From NCBI GenBank assembly GCA_964581385.1, contig CAZOOK010000042.1:1-43278 (forward strand): a DNA stretch of 43,278 bases, in the 5' to 3' direction. Origin of the DNA: CAZOOK01 sp964581385. GTDB taxonomy: Bacteria > Pseudomonadota > Gammaproteobacteria > Nevskiales > Nevskiaceae. The position numbers were made by a program, and so were the translations under genes. Under the pieces are notes generated by a model. It saw nothing but the letters and a program-made list of their open reading frames with translations. It ran no database searches and was not told the origin of the DNA. Below are positions 34,548 to 43,278 of the stretch, piece after piece (the first letter of the stretch is position 1; every line of letters begins with the position of its first letter).

Positions 34548-35894
34548 ATGCACTCGCCACCGGATGTCAACATCGCGCGTCGCCGCAATCGCGACACGCC
34601 CGTACTTCGCCCCGGCTCGAACGCCGACGGCTCACTGCCGTCGCGCGACGCTTCCGACGACTGCAGCGAACTGTCACCTGCCAGCGCCGAGCTGATCGAG
34701 CAGGAGCTGGCACGCAACTATCGCTGGCTGCGTTTTTCGCCGGTGCTGGAAGCGCAGTTCGAGGTGGACAGTGTGCAAGGCCGCAAGCGCCATCTGTTTA
34801 TCACCGGCGCCATCGGCATGCTCATTTTCGATATTTTCGCGATCAGCAATCCATACATGCTGCCGGATGTCGCGAATCTCTCGTGGAAACTTCGACTGGC
34901 GCTGACGCCGCTATTCCTGATCAGTCTCGCTTCGCTGCGGCTATCGCTGAAGACCTGGCAGCGCGAAGGTATTTTCGGATTATCGGTGTTCGCCGCAGCG
35001 TTGTCGGTGCTTGGTCTCGTCGCGCTCAGCCGCGAAACCACGGCGGTCAGTCATTCGGCCGCACTACTGCTGATCCCGATGTTCGCCGGCATCATCATGC
35101 GTCTGCGCTACTGGCACACGCTGGCGACGTCGGCGCTGATAATGGTGGCATTTCCGATCGTGGTGCATGGACGCGACGAGCAGCAGACCTTGATCCTCCA
35201 GGACAATATCTCCATCGTTGCTGCTGCCGTATTGTTCACGCTCGCGGCCTGCTACGTGCTCGAACACCGGGAGCGCACCGCATTCCTGCTCGGCCTGCTC
35301 GACCAGCGCCGCCGCGAAGCGCTGGGCGAGGTCAGCGAGCGGCTGCGGCGGCTGTCGATGCTCGATCCGGTGACCGGCATCTACAATCGCGGCCAATTCG
35401 AGATCGATCTCGAAACCGCCTGGATGCAGGCCGCGTTCAACAAAGAATCTCTATCCCTGCTGATTCTCGAAGTGGATTTCTTCAGCGCCTTCACCGAAGG
35501 CTGCGGGCGGCTGGAAGCGGATACCTGCCTGCGGCGCATTGCCAGTGTGCTGCGCGACATCGCCGCCGAAAGAAAAGGGACCGCTGCGCGCCTCGGCGGC
35601 GAGGAATTCGCGGTGCTGTTGCCACAGCGCGATCTGGATATGGCGATAAAAATTGCTGAAACCATCCGCACCGCCGTGCAGGCGTTGCGCGTGCGCAATG
35701 AAACCTCCCCGGTGGCGGCCAACATTACTGTGAGTGTTGGCGCCGCATCGGCGCTGCCAATCCCCGAAGAGCCGACCGTGATCCTGCTGCAGGCCGCCGA
35801 CGATGCGCTGCATCAGGCGAAGCATGATGGATGCAACCGAGTGGCCTCGCGCGCGACCAATGACCACGCACCGCCAGCGACAGCCCTGCACTAG
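34548..35894 (+). CDS. Membrane-bound GGDEF diguanylate cyclase
   Basis: A 448-residue protein with about 45 disordered N-terminal residues, then six predicted membrane segments (about 85-255; ITGAIGMLIFDIFAI, LALTPLFLISLASL, FGLSVFAAALSVLGLVAL, and others) and a C-terminal GGDEF domain with the active motif RLGGEEFAVLLP. This makes c-di-GMP from GTP. The usual inhibitory RxxD motif is not present at its place. The substrate loop LSMLDPVTGIYNRGQF is intact. ATG at 34548 was chosen; the frame is open 90 bases further upstream. The stop codon coincides with the end of the element at 35891. Confidence 0.9.
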   Translation: MHSPPDVNIARRRNRDTPVLRPGSNADGSLPSRDASDDCSELSPASAELIEQELARNYRWLRFSPVLEAQFEVDSVQGRKRHLFITGAIGMLIFDIFAISNPYMLPDVANLSWKLRLALTPLFLISLASLRLSLKTWQREGIFGLSVFAAALSVLGLVALSRETTAVSHSAALLLIPMFAGIIMRLRYWHTLATSALIMVAFPIVVHGRDEQQTLILQDNISIVAAAVLFTLAACYVLEHRERTAFLLGLLDQRRREALGEVSERLRRLSMLDPVTGIYNRGQFEIDLETAWMQAAFNKESLSLLILEVDFFSAFTEGCGRLEADTCLRRIASVLRDIAAERKGTAARLGGEEFAVLLPQRDLDMAIKIAETIRTAVQALRVRNETSPVAANITVSVGAASALPIPEEPTVILLQAADDALHQAKHDGCNRVASRATNDHAPPATALH

Positions 35895-36164
35895 AGCGTG
35901 TTATGCGCTTCTGTGGTCGTTGCGACGGTCCCTGCGCGGGCGCAGCGCAAGGAACGGGCGACGTGGCGTACTTGAAGTACGTAAGGAGCCGGTGACGCAG
36001 CGATGCGCCCGCGCAGGGACCGTCCCCTCGGGTTGCGCGCAAAAGGGCGCCCGCCGGCGTTGCGGGCCTTGGACATGGAACCACCATGCCCTGCGGCCCG
36101 CGCCTTGGCTGGCGCCCTTTTGAGCAGCAACGCAACGATCACAGAAGTGCATAACACGCTCTAG
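35891..36164. mobile_element. 274-bp nested-palindrome element with 34-bp terminal inverted repeats
   Basis: The ends CTAGAGCGTGTTATGCGCTT (35891-35910) and onward to 35924 match the reverse of 36131-36164 over 34 bp with two mismatches. Inside are two more perfect palindromes: 35925-35944 with 36004-36023 (20 bp, ACGGTCCCTGCGCGGGCGCA) and 36040-36051 with 36111-36122 (12 bp, CAAAAGGGCGCC). It is non-coding and bounded by CTAG, so a likely MITE of IS5-type target preference (inference). Its left end holds the stop codon of the GGDEF gene. Confidence 0.8.
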
Positions 36165-36266
36165 GGACTGTTAACGCTAACTTTGATCGCGGCGCGGTCC
36201 GTTTGATCCATCGCGTCCATCGCCGCACAATCGTGGTCTTCGGATCATCGATGGACCGCTCGCAAC

Positions 36267-37445
36267 ATGACCTCATTCGGCACCCCGCTCGCCGCCAACG
36301 CCACCCGTATGCTGCTGCTCGGCTCCGGCGAACTCGGCAAGGAAGTCGTGATCGAAGCGCAGCGCTTCGGCATTGAAACCATCGCCGTCGATCGCTACGC
36401 CAACGCGCCGGCGATGCAGGTCGCGCATCGAAGCCACGTCATCAAAATGCTCGACGGCGCCGAAATCCGCCGCATCGTGGAACTCGAAAAGCCACACTTC
36501 ATCGTCCCGGAAATCGAAGCGATCCATACGCCGACGCTGCTGGAGCTGGATCGCGAAGGCTATACCGTCATTCCCACCGCGCGCGCCGCGCGGTTGACCA
36601 TGGATCGCGAAGGTATCCGGCGCCTCGCCGCCGAAGAACTGAAGCTACCGACTTCGCCGTACCGCTTTGCCGACAATGAGGCCGACTATCGCGCCGCCGT
36701 CGCCGCGCTCGGTCTGCCCTGTGTCGTTAAGCCAGTGATGTCATCGTCCGGCAAGGGACAGAGTCTGGTCCGCGCCGAGAGGGACATCGCCAAGGCGTGG
36801 AGCTATGCACAAGCCGGTGGCCGTGCCGGCGCTGGACGCATCATCGTCGAAGGCTTTGTGCCGTTCGACTACGAAATTACGCTGCTGACGGTGCGCCACG
36901 CCCAGGGCACAAGCTTCTGCGACCCGATCGGCCATTTGCAGATCGACGGCGACTATCGCGAATCCTGGCAGCCGCATCCGATGTCGGCCGGCGCGCTGAT
37001 CAAGGCCCAGGCAATTGCGCGGACCGTCACCGACAATCTCGGTGGTCGCGGTCTGTTTGGCGTGGAACTTTTCGTCAAGGGAGAAGCTGTAATTTTCTCC
37101 GAAGTCTCACCGCGTCCACATGACACCGGCCTGGTGACGCTGATCTCGCAGGACCTGTCCGAATTTGCACTGCACGTGCGCGCCATTCTCGGTCTGCCGT
37201 TGCCGGTCATCCGCCAAAACGGGCCGGCAGCATCCTGCGCGATTCTCTGCGAAGGCGAGCGGATCGCACCGAAGTTCACCGGCGTTGAAGCCGCACTTGC
37301 AGAGCCGGATACGCAGCTGCGGTTGTTCGGCAAGCCTGAGATCGTCGGCAAACGTCGCATGGGTGTCGCACTGGCGCTCGGGGCTACGATCGAGCAGGCG
37401 CGGGAGAAGGCGCGGCGGGCGGCGGGAGCGGTGCGGTTTTCTTAA
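36267..37445 (+). CDS. purT: Formate-dependent phosphoribosylglycinamide formyltransferase
   Basis: A 392-residue PurT, the ATP-grasp enzyme that makes formyl-GAR from GAR, formate and ATP, replacing PurN in purine synthesis. The N-terminal MLLLGSGELGKEVVIEAQRFG is standard, as are PEIEAIHTPTLLELDREGY, the ATP-grasp CVVKPVMSSSGKGQS and the metal-binding VIFSEVSPRPHDTG. It lies alone after the MITE-like element, 100 bases from its end. No PurR-like site was recognised. Confidence 0.97.
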   Translation: MTSFGTPLAANATRMLLLGSGELGKEVVIEAQRFGIETIAVDRYANAPAMQVAHRSHVIKMLDGAEIRRIVELEKPHFIVPEIEAIHTPTLLELDREGYTVIPTARAARLTMDREGIRRLAAEELKLPTSPYRFADNEADYRAAVAALGLPCVVKPVMSSSGKGQSLVRAERDIAKAWSYAQAGGRAGAGRIIVEGFVPFDYEITLLTVRHAQGTSFCDPIGHLQIDGDYRESWQPHPMSAGALIKAQAIARTVTDNLGGRGLFGVELFVKGEAVIFSEVSPRPHDTGLVTLISQDLSEFALHVRAILGLPLPVIRQNGPAASCAILCEGERIAPKFTGVEAALAEPDTQLRLFGKPEIVGKRRMGVALALGATIEQAREKARRAAGAVRFS

Positions 37446-37721
37446 TTTCGGACGTCAATAAGATTGAATTGCGCAAGGCAGCGTTTCGCTGATGCTCTTG
37501 CGCCGAGAACCCGCCAGCGACAGTAACGCCAGCGCGATATAGGCCCGCCCACCCTTCCTTTCTCGAAGCTCTGCGCGCCGGGTCTGGAGCGGCTGCACGA
37601 GGCTCGGCGCGTCAATGATGAGTCCGCACCACTCGCCACGGCTGTCGGAATTCTGGAAGACTTCTCGTATTAATAAAACAAGCGGCTTCTCAGGTCGCAC
37701 TCAATTCGACAGGGGATTCAT
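37446..37721. other. Gap between purT and the RHS gene
   Basis: No supported gene. A short open frame (37455-37700, - strand) has no recognisable motif. The end of this gap holds the Shine-Dalgarno AGGGGA of the RHS gene. Confidence 0.5.
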
Positions 37722-40700
37722 ATGGCGGCAAACGGGGTTGCAGCGATTTCGCGCGTGATGTTCGGCGGTTGCCGCCAGGACGCGGCACCTAAGACGAGCT
37801 TCCATCTTGCACTGTTCGGGCTGTTGTGCCTGATCGCCTTATTCGTTCCCCGATCCGCTCACGCCCAATCGACGTGGGGACACCCGTATTGCGACAGCAC
37901 ATATTCGAACATCGTCAGCACCGGCTTCAATCCGGCGAGCTACACGAGTTACCAGCTGTGTTACCTCACTTGCGATGCAATCCCGCCGCCCGTCAATCTG
38001 CAGAACTGGTATTGCCCGAACGACGTTTGCGTTGCCCTATGCAACGGCATCGCGCCGGCACCCGCATTGGTTCGCGTCAATCTGGGCTGCGATGGGGACT
38101 GCAACGTCGGCGATCCCATCAACGCCGCGGTCGGCAATCTCAATGAGCCCGAGGTCGATTTCGAGAGCCGCGTCGGTACCCTGCCGCTGAGTATCAAACG
38201 TACCTACAACAGTCGCAGCGGCCTCATGGACATTTTTGGCAACGATTGGAGCAGCAATCTCGACGCGCATCTGACCATCACGCTCGGCAGTGGCGGTTCC
38301 ACCACCATCGCCGCCCAGCTCCCCGACGGGAGGGAGCTGCCATTCAGCAGCAGTGGTGGCGCGGCCATCGTGGCGGGAACAGCGGTGCCGACCACACTCA
38401 CCAAAAACAGTAGCGGCTACCTGCTGGTCACGGTCGATCACGACCAGTATCAGTTCGACATCAGCGGCAAGTTGACCTCGCTGCAGAACGCGCGCGGCGA
38501 ACTGCTCTCGTACCACTACAACGGCAATCAACTCGACAAGGTCACCGATAATTTCGGCAATTCGATGACGCTGACGTATTACGGCGGAACGAACTTGGTC
38601 CATACCATCGCGGCGCCCGGCCAAACCTTCACCTACACGTATCAGACTTCCGGAGCCGGCCTCAACAACCTGCTCAGCGTGGGCTTCACCCTTAACGGCA
38701 GCGCCGTCACGCGTCAGTACAAATATGAAGACCCTCTGTTCCCGTCCGCGCTGACCGGCTTGGTCGATGAAAGCGGTAAACGCTACGCCACGTGGAGCTA
38801 CGACTACAACGGCCTGGCTAATCACAGCGAACTGGCTGGCAGCGAAACCGTGGACGTGGACTATCCCCACCTCGCGGATGCGAGCGATCCTTATGCCATC
38901 GTCACCAACCAGAACGGCTTGCAGTGGGAATACCACGTGCTCATCGGCAGCGACGGCACCGCCCATATCCAGCGCAGGGTCGGACTGCAGTCGGGCAACG
39001 GCAACGTCACCCCCAGCACCACCTATACCACCTACAACAGTCAGGACCTGCCGGCGTATATCGTCGACGGAAACAGCTATGCCACCTCGCGGACCTATTA
39101 CCCGGTGACCGCCGGCGACGGCCGCTCACTGCTCAACGTGGAAACCAGCGGTTACCACCGCACCGGAACCACGCCCGCGGTGACCCCGTCGCAGTTATCA
39201 GAAACCACCGCGATGTCGAAAAAGACCATCGCGCGCTGGAACGCCACCTTCCCCGAGCCCGAACAGATCGTTTACGCCGGCAAGAACACCCAGGGACAAT
39301 GGGTCAGCTACAAGCAGGTGGACGCCAGCTACGACGGCGTCAACGGCCGCCTTCTGACCTGGACCGAAACCGATCTGACCAACTATACCGATCCCTATGT
39401 CTCCAACCAGCAGAAGCGCAGCTGGACCTACGGCTACACCTACTACGATGCCGCGAAAACCAAAGTCCAGGCCGAGACCATCGACGGCCCGCGTCTGGCC
39501 AGTGACGTCAACGACATCACCACCTTGCAATACGACGCCAGCGGCCGTCTGACGCAGACCACTGACGCTTCCGGACACGTCGTCACATTCGGCAGCTTCA
39601 CCGCGGCAGGATTGCCGCAAACCATCACCGATGCCGGCAACAATACGGTGACGCAGCTCAGCTACAACGAACGCAACCAGATCAAGACCGTCGTGCTCGC
39701 CCACGGCACGGTGCAGGCGGAAACCGAACAGCTCGGCTACTACCCGAACGGGCTGCTGCAAAAAACCACTCTGCCCGATGGCAGCTACCTTCTGTACTTG
39801 TACGACGACGCGCGGCATCTGATCGAGATCGACGACAGTGCCGGCAACAAGACGGTCCTCGCGCCCAATTTTCTGGATGGGCAGTGGACGCAAATGGATA
39901 TTTACGACGCCGATGGTGCCGGGTTGCCGGGACAGATCCCATCCGGCATTCCGGTACAGACCGCGCACCGCGCCTTCGACGACCTCGGGCGCTTGCTGCA
40001 AATCATCGATGCGGGTGTACAGGTGCGGATGCAGTACAGCTATGACGCCAATGGCAACCAACTCACCGCGCAGGAAGGTAACGATCCGAATACCGCGATC
40101 CAGAATATCTACGACGCCCTTAATCACACACAGAACATCAAACACGCCAACACCAAGGGATCGCGGGTCCGCTACATCGACCAGGTTTTCGACGAACAGG
40201 GCCATCTTGCCGAAGTCACCGATCCGCGCCATCTCGTCACCGCGTATACCTACGACGGTCTCGGCAATCTCATGCAGCTGCAGAGTCCCGACAGCGGCAC
40301 CAGCAAGTTCATATACGATCCGGCCGGCAACCTCGTCCAGCGCACCGATAACAAGCTTCAGACCCTGATCTATGGCTACGACGCGCTGAACCGTCTCCAC
40401 CAGATCACCGACGCGGCCACGTCGCAAGCGCTGATCACCTACATCTATGACCAGCACGACGCCGCGCATGCCTACGGCTGGGGCCGCCTGACTTCGATGA
40501 CCGATGCGTCCGGCAGCACCGACTGGGCGTATGACGCTGCCGGCCACGTCGCCAGCAAAACTCAGATCACCAACGGCCGCACGCTCAAGACCAGCTACAC
40601 CTACTACGCCGGCACCGACAACCTGCAGACCCTGACGCTGCCATCCGGCAACATCCTCAAATACACTTGGGCCAACGGCCGTATCACTGACATAAAGCTA

Positions 40701-42248
40701 CAGCGTTCCGGCATAACGTCGGCCCTGGTCTCGTCGATCCTCTACCAGCCGTTCAACGGTCCCAAAAGCTGGACACTGGGCAACGGCGAAGCCACCGGCC
40801 GCGGCTATGACACCGACGGCCGTGTCAGCGTCGACCCCGTGCACAGCCAGATCGGCTACGACAGCGACCACGCCGGCCGCAACGTTGCCACCCTGGCGCT
40901 CGGCGGTAATGCACCCAACTTCGTCTACAACGGCTTCACCTCGATGACCTACGACCGTTTCGACGATCTGGCCACCGTCAGCGGCACCGCTTTCACCGGT
41001 GCCGATTTCAATGGCCTGCTCGAAACTATCACCTACACCTACGACAACAGCGGCAACCGCAAGAAGCAAACCGTTCTCAACCTCAACACCGGCAAGCAGA
41101 CCAGCACCGTCTACCACATCGACTATGTCAGCAACCGCATCAACAAGATCGGGCTGACCAAACTGGGCTATGACGGCAACGGTAGCGTGACTTCGCAGGC
41201 CAATGCCAGCTACGGCTACAACAGCCTGGGCCGTCTGGTCAGCTACGGCAACAACGTTAGCTACCTCTACAATGGCCGTGGTGAACGCACCCAGAAAACA
41301 GTCGGTACCACGACCACCCTGTTCGTTTACGACGAAGCCGGGCACCTCATCGGCGAATACAACGGCAACGGCGCGCCGATCGAGGAAACCGTCTACCTCG
41401 GCGACATGCCGGTGGCCGTCATCGTCCCGGCCGCCACCTACTACGTGCACGCCGACTATCAGAACGTGCCGCGCCAGATTGACGACCAGAACCAGAATGC
41501 GGTGTGGGCTTGGGACCCGGTGGCCTTCGGCGACAGTGCGCCAAATCAGAATCCGCTCTCCACGGGAACGCAGTTCATCTACAACCCACGATTCCCCGGC
41601 CAGTATTACGACGGGGAGTCGGGTAACCTCTATAACTACTTCAGGGACTTTAGTCCGGCCACGGGACGCTATCTTGAATCCGATCCGATTGGGCTTGGCG
41701 GCGGCATCAATACTTACGCCTATGTCCGGGGAAATCCGCTGTCGCTGACCGATCCGCTCGGACTGTGGTCGGCAGCAGCCCATCATGAAATTTATCAACA
41801 GGCATTCCCTGGTCTCGATCCGGCCTATCTGGCAGCAATCGATAGGGGTAGCGATTGGGTAGACTACTTATACCAATTCAACAGCGATTCGTACATGCAT
41901 TTCATGCGGGCACCGAATCAGTCACCTGATGAGGCTCGGCAGGAGGCATGTCAGTTTATCAAGGACAACATGGACAAGTTCAATGAGCTGAAGAATTACT
42001 GGAAAACTCGTCCCGAGGCTTATTATTTTCTAGGCCGCGCCTTGCACACGCTAACCGATTCCACATCGCCAGCCCATGAGGGCGAGCAGGGGTGGGACCT
42101 CTTCTCGGGCGATTGGGAGTGGCACGGAGACTCAGGCCCTTCTATTGAAAATCTAGCGGCCCTGACGCCGAATCGGTTGCAACAGGCCGTTAACCTCATA
42201 AACCAAGCAATGAACGGCAATGTCTGCGGTTGCTCACAAGGGAAATAG
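37722..42248 (+). CDS. RHS-repeat polymorphic toxin with zinc phospholipase C-like C terminus
   Basis: A 1508-residue exported RHS protein. A signal peptide (FHLALFGLLCLIALFVPRSAHA) is followed by a Cys-rich segment, a DUF6531-like region (GDPINAAVGNLNEPEVDF; RTYNSR), and many YD repeats up to the core end YFRDFSPATGRYLESDPIGL, then AYVRGNPLSLTDPLGL. The sequence after that (about residue 1345 to the end) differs in style. It has HHEIYQQAF, YMHFMRAPN, and YYFLGRALHTLTDSTSPAH (His-x3-Asp-x5-His), which align with zinc-dependent phospholipase C motifs. No PAAR domain, so export is by Sec. The toxin would act on membrane lipids. Confidence 0.9.
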   Translation: MAANGVAAISRVMFGGCRQDAAPKTSFHLALFGLLCLIALFVPRSAHAQSTWGHPYCDSTYSNIVSTGFNPASYTSYQLCYLTCDAIPPPVNLQNWYCPNDVCVALCNGIAPAPALVRVNLGCDGDCNVGDPINAAVGNLNEPEVDFESRVGTLPLSIKRTYNSRSGLMDIFGNDWSSNLDAHLTITLGSGGSTTIAAQLPDGRELPFSSSGGAAIVAGTAVPTTLTKNSSGYLLVTVDHDQYQFDISGKLTSLQNARGELLSYHYNGNQLDKVTDNFGNSMTLTYYGGTNLVHTIAAPGQTFTYTYQTSGAGLNNLLSVGFTLNGSAVTRQYKYEDPLFPSALTGLVDESGKRYATWSYDYNGLANHSELAGSETVDVDYPHLADASDPYAIVTNQNGLQWEYHVLIGSDGTAHIQRRVGLQSGNGNVTPSTTYTTYNSQDLPAYIVDGNSYATSRTYYPVTAGDGRSLLNVETSGYHRTGTTPAVTPSQLSETTAMSKKTIARWNATFPEPEQIVYAGKNTQGQWVSYKQVDASYDGVNGRLLTWTETDLTNYTDPYVSNQQKRSWTYGYTYYDAAKTKVQAETIDGPRLASDVNDITTLQYDASGRLTQTTDASGHVVTFGSFTAAGLPQTITDAGNNTVTQLSYNERNQIKTVVLAHGTVQAETEQLGYYPNGLLQKTTLPDGSYLLYLYDDARHLIEIDDSAGNKTVLAPNFLDGQWTQMDIYDADGAGLPGQIPSGIPVQTAHRAFDDLGRLLQIIDAGVQVRMQYSYDANGNQLTAQEGNDPNTAIQNIYDALNHTQNIKHANTKGSRVRYIDQVFDEQGHLAEVTDPRHLVTAYTYDGLGNLMQLQSPDSGTSKFIYDPAGNLVQRTDNKLQTLIYGYDALNRLHQITDAATSQALITYIYDQHDAAHAYGWGRLTSMTDASGSTDWAYDAAGHVASKTQITNGRTLKTSYTYYAGTDNLQTLTLPSGNILKYTWANGRITDIKLQRSGITSALVSSILYQPFNGPKSWTLGNGEATGRGYDTDGRVSVDPVHSQIGYDSDHAGRNVATLALGGNAPNFVYNGFTSMTYDRFDDLATVSGTAFTGADFNGLLETITYTYDNSGNRKKQTVLNLNTGKQTSTVYHIDYVSNRINKIGLTKLGYDGNGSVTSQANASYGYNSLGRLVSYGNNVSYLYNGRGERTQKTVGTTTTLFVYDEAGHLIGEYNGNGAPIEETVYLGDMPVAVIVPAATYYVHADYQNVPRQIDDQNQNAVWAWDPVAFGDSAPNQNPLSTGTQFIYNPRFPGQYYDGESGNLYNYFRDFSPATGRYLESDPIGLGGGINTYAYVRGNPLSLTDPLGLWSAAAHHEIYQQAFPGLDPAYLAAIDRGSDWVDYLYQFNSDSYMHFMRAPNQSPDEARQEACQFIKDNMDKFNELKNYWKTRPEAYYFLGRALHTLTDSTSPAHEGEQGWDLFSGDWEWHGDSGPSIENLAALTPNRLQQAVNLINQAMNGNVCGCSQGK

Positions 42249-42250
42249 TA

Positions 42251-42556
42251 ATGGGACTTGTCTTTCCATTTGCTTTGCTCCTGGTCGGACTCGATGCCGT
42301 CGTTGTAGCCCTTGGACTCGTTGCATTCTGGTTGATCTCGGAATCAGCGGTCAACCGGCAGCGAATGATGCGAGCGTGGTTTGTCTTGACTATAGTGCTT
42401 GCAGCTTTTCCTGCATTCTTGTTTTCGGTGGGGACTTTCGACAATTGGAGCCATGGTTACTGGTCGATGCAGCCTCTGCTATTGCTGATGGTGACACTCG
42501 CACTGCCTGCCATATCAAGGCTGAAACTTAGGAGTAGCACTTCACGCCCCTCATAA
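42251..42556 (+). CDS. Small membrane protein, probable immunity protein
   Basis: A 101-residue protein, not recognised. Three hydrophobic segments are visible at about residues 4-30, 43-62 and 71-90, with short loops. It begins 2 bases after the stop codon of the RHS toxin gene, the usual place of immunity genes; a phospholipase toxin acting on membranes would suit a membrane-embedded partner. The ATG at 42251 is chosen because it avoids overlap with the toxin. No conserved motif supports a family. Confidence 0.5.
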   Translation: MGLVFPFALLLVGLDAVVVALGLVAFWLISESAVNRQRMMRAWFVLTIVLAAFPAFLFSVGTFDNWSHGYWSMQPLLLLMVTLALPAISRLKLRSSTSRPS

Positions 42557-42892
42557 ATGAGGTCACGGACTGCGCGATAGCTATAACAGAATACGTGGTG
42601 CGGGTAGCTCGCGTAAGTCCTGAGGTATCCCCGCAAAATCACATGAAGTTTCCCGAGACGGGGGAATCGCATCGAAATCTGACCCACCGCTTAGGCTCCA
42701 TTCTGGACTGCGAAGACACCGCGCGTATGGCGGACTGAATGAAAGGTAGGGCGGAGCCGCACGGCTGCGTATTTCGCTTTCCGCGAGCATTGCATTGTCG
42801 CGCTGCGTGGTTGACGGGCGCTTTTATCGGTTACTCATCATCTGATGAAATAGTTTGTTACAGGTGGTCGTGCTTACTTTCTAGGATGATTT
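42557..42892. other. Gap between the probable immunity gene and the last gene
   Basis: No supported gene. The segment near 42660-42695 (AATCTGACCCACC) looks like a fragment of an insertion-sequence end, from memory. The last part is AT-rich and leads to the Shine-Dalgarno AGGAT of the next gene. Confidence 0.4.
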
Positions 42893-43234
42893 ATGAGTAT
42901 CGACGAAATGATGAATCAGTTTCGGGTGGCGAGCCGAGAGTTGTTCAATTATTTCTTCCGTGTTCCGAATCCATATGCACCAGAAAGCAACGGCTGGGTG
43001 CTTGAAGAGAGATTTCGGGAAGTTGAGAATATTCTATTTCAGAAACTTGTAACGGAGCCCGCATGTTTGATGAGTGTGGAATATGGATATGTTCAATCCG
43101 AGATTGGGGTAGAACTACGTCTTTGTGAATTTTCTCCAATCATGATCAACCGAGAGATGAACTCTGGTTACTGGGACTATCCAACAAAGGAGGTTACTAA
43201 AGATGTAAAACTGGCTTTCCTAAGGACACGCTGA
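42893..43234 (+). CDS. Hypothetical protein, possible second immunity protein
   Basis: A 113-residue protein, not recognised. It is acidic and mixed alpha/beta in style, with no signal peptide or membrane segment: SIDEMMNQFRVASRELFNYF, then EERFREVENILFQKLVTEP and a final strand region. The gene is clearly AT-richer than the rest of the window, as in orphan immunity genes stored behind RHS loci. AGGAT lies 6 bases before the ATG. A hairpin follows the stop codon. Confidence 0.5.
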   Translation: MSIDEMMNQFRVASRELFNYFFRVPNPYAPESNGWVLEERFREVENILFQKLVTEPACLMSVEYGYVQSEIGVELRLCEFSPIMINREMNSGYWDYPTKEVTKDVKLAFLRTR

Positions 43235-43237
43235 ACA

Positions 43238-43260
43238 AATCAGCATTTTGAGTGCTGATT
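43238..43260 (+). terminator. Hairpin after the last gene
   Basis: AATCAGCA-TTTTGAG-TGCTGATT is a perfect 8-bp stem 3 bases after the stop codon. No T-run follows, so a terminator role is uncertain. Confidence 0.4.
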
Positions 43261-43278
43261 GGAGTATTGGTCGGTCTG

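Noticed and set aside
37455..37700. 81-residue frame on the - strand between purT and the RHS gene
   Set aside because: No motif, no clear ribosome-binding site; it may be a fragment but nothing supports a call.
39198..40547. 449-residue open frame on the - strand in the RHS gene
   Set aside because: Antisense to the YD repeats; composition mirrors the repeats and contains no independent motif.

Overview
The window is a 43 kb chromosomal segment of a fairly GC-rich gammaproteobacterium, probably near Xanthomonadales, Nevskiales or Steroidobacterales. The signs are glnA, a DUF4124 gene and ntrBC on one strand, the gene order rpsU-yqeY-dnaG-rpoD, separate glyQ and glyS genes, and the general gene content. 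No rRNA, tRNA or CRISPR was recognised, so the placement is an inference. A 100-N assembly gap lies at 22407-22506.

Layout. (1) 1-6050 is an accessory block with all genes on the + strand: small orphan proteins, a BrnT/BrnA toxin-antitoxin pair, a PPM1-type methyltransferase, a PTP-like protein, a membrane protein and two alpha/beta hydrolases. One convincing and two weaker integron attC-like sites lie between them, so it may be a cassette array without a visible integrase. (2) 6085-10841 is a nitrogen regulation block on the - strand: glnA behind a sigma-54 promoter, a DUF4124 protein, ntrB and ntrC. (3) 10897-21876 holds housekeeping genes: a PsiF-repeat protein, glyQ, a GST, glyS, gmhB, folB, tsaD, and the macromolecular synthesis cluster rpsU-yqeY-dnaG-rpoD. 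DnaG has lost all four zinc ligands. (4) 21877-22835 is a decayed signalling locus (CheR-like and HPt fragments) across the gap. (5) 23027-34344 is an energy, phosphate and carbon block: two small cytochromes c, ppx, zwf, a secreted Pro/Lys-rich protein, a PhyH-type dioxygenase, an alpha/beta hydrolase without its nucleophile, ppk1 behind a Pho-box-like site, a glycerophosphodiester phosphodiesterase and pyruvate kinase. (6) 34548-37445 holds a membrane GGDEF protein and purT, separated by a 274 bp nested-palindrome element. (7) 37722-43278 is a polymorphic toxin locus: a Sec-exported RHS protein with a C-terminal zinc phospholipase C-like domain, a small membrane protein that is probably its immunity partner, and another orphan gene.

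How the parts work together. GlnA is expected to be made from a sigma-54 promoter activated by NtrC, itself encoded downstream. Polyphosphate is made by Ppk and degraded by Ppx, and a PhoB-like site precedes ppk. The mobile part is mainly non-coding: three different terminal-inverted-repeat elements, two of them inserted exactly in the stop codons of pyk and the GGDEF gene, and a hairpin unit between glyS and gmhB that follows a relic of a second gmhB start.

The points most worth a second look are the RHS-phospholipase toxin, the attC-like sites, the zinc-less DnaG, the nested-palindrome element family at stop codons, and the gmhB 5' relic.
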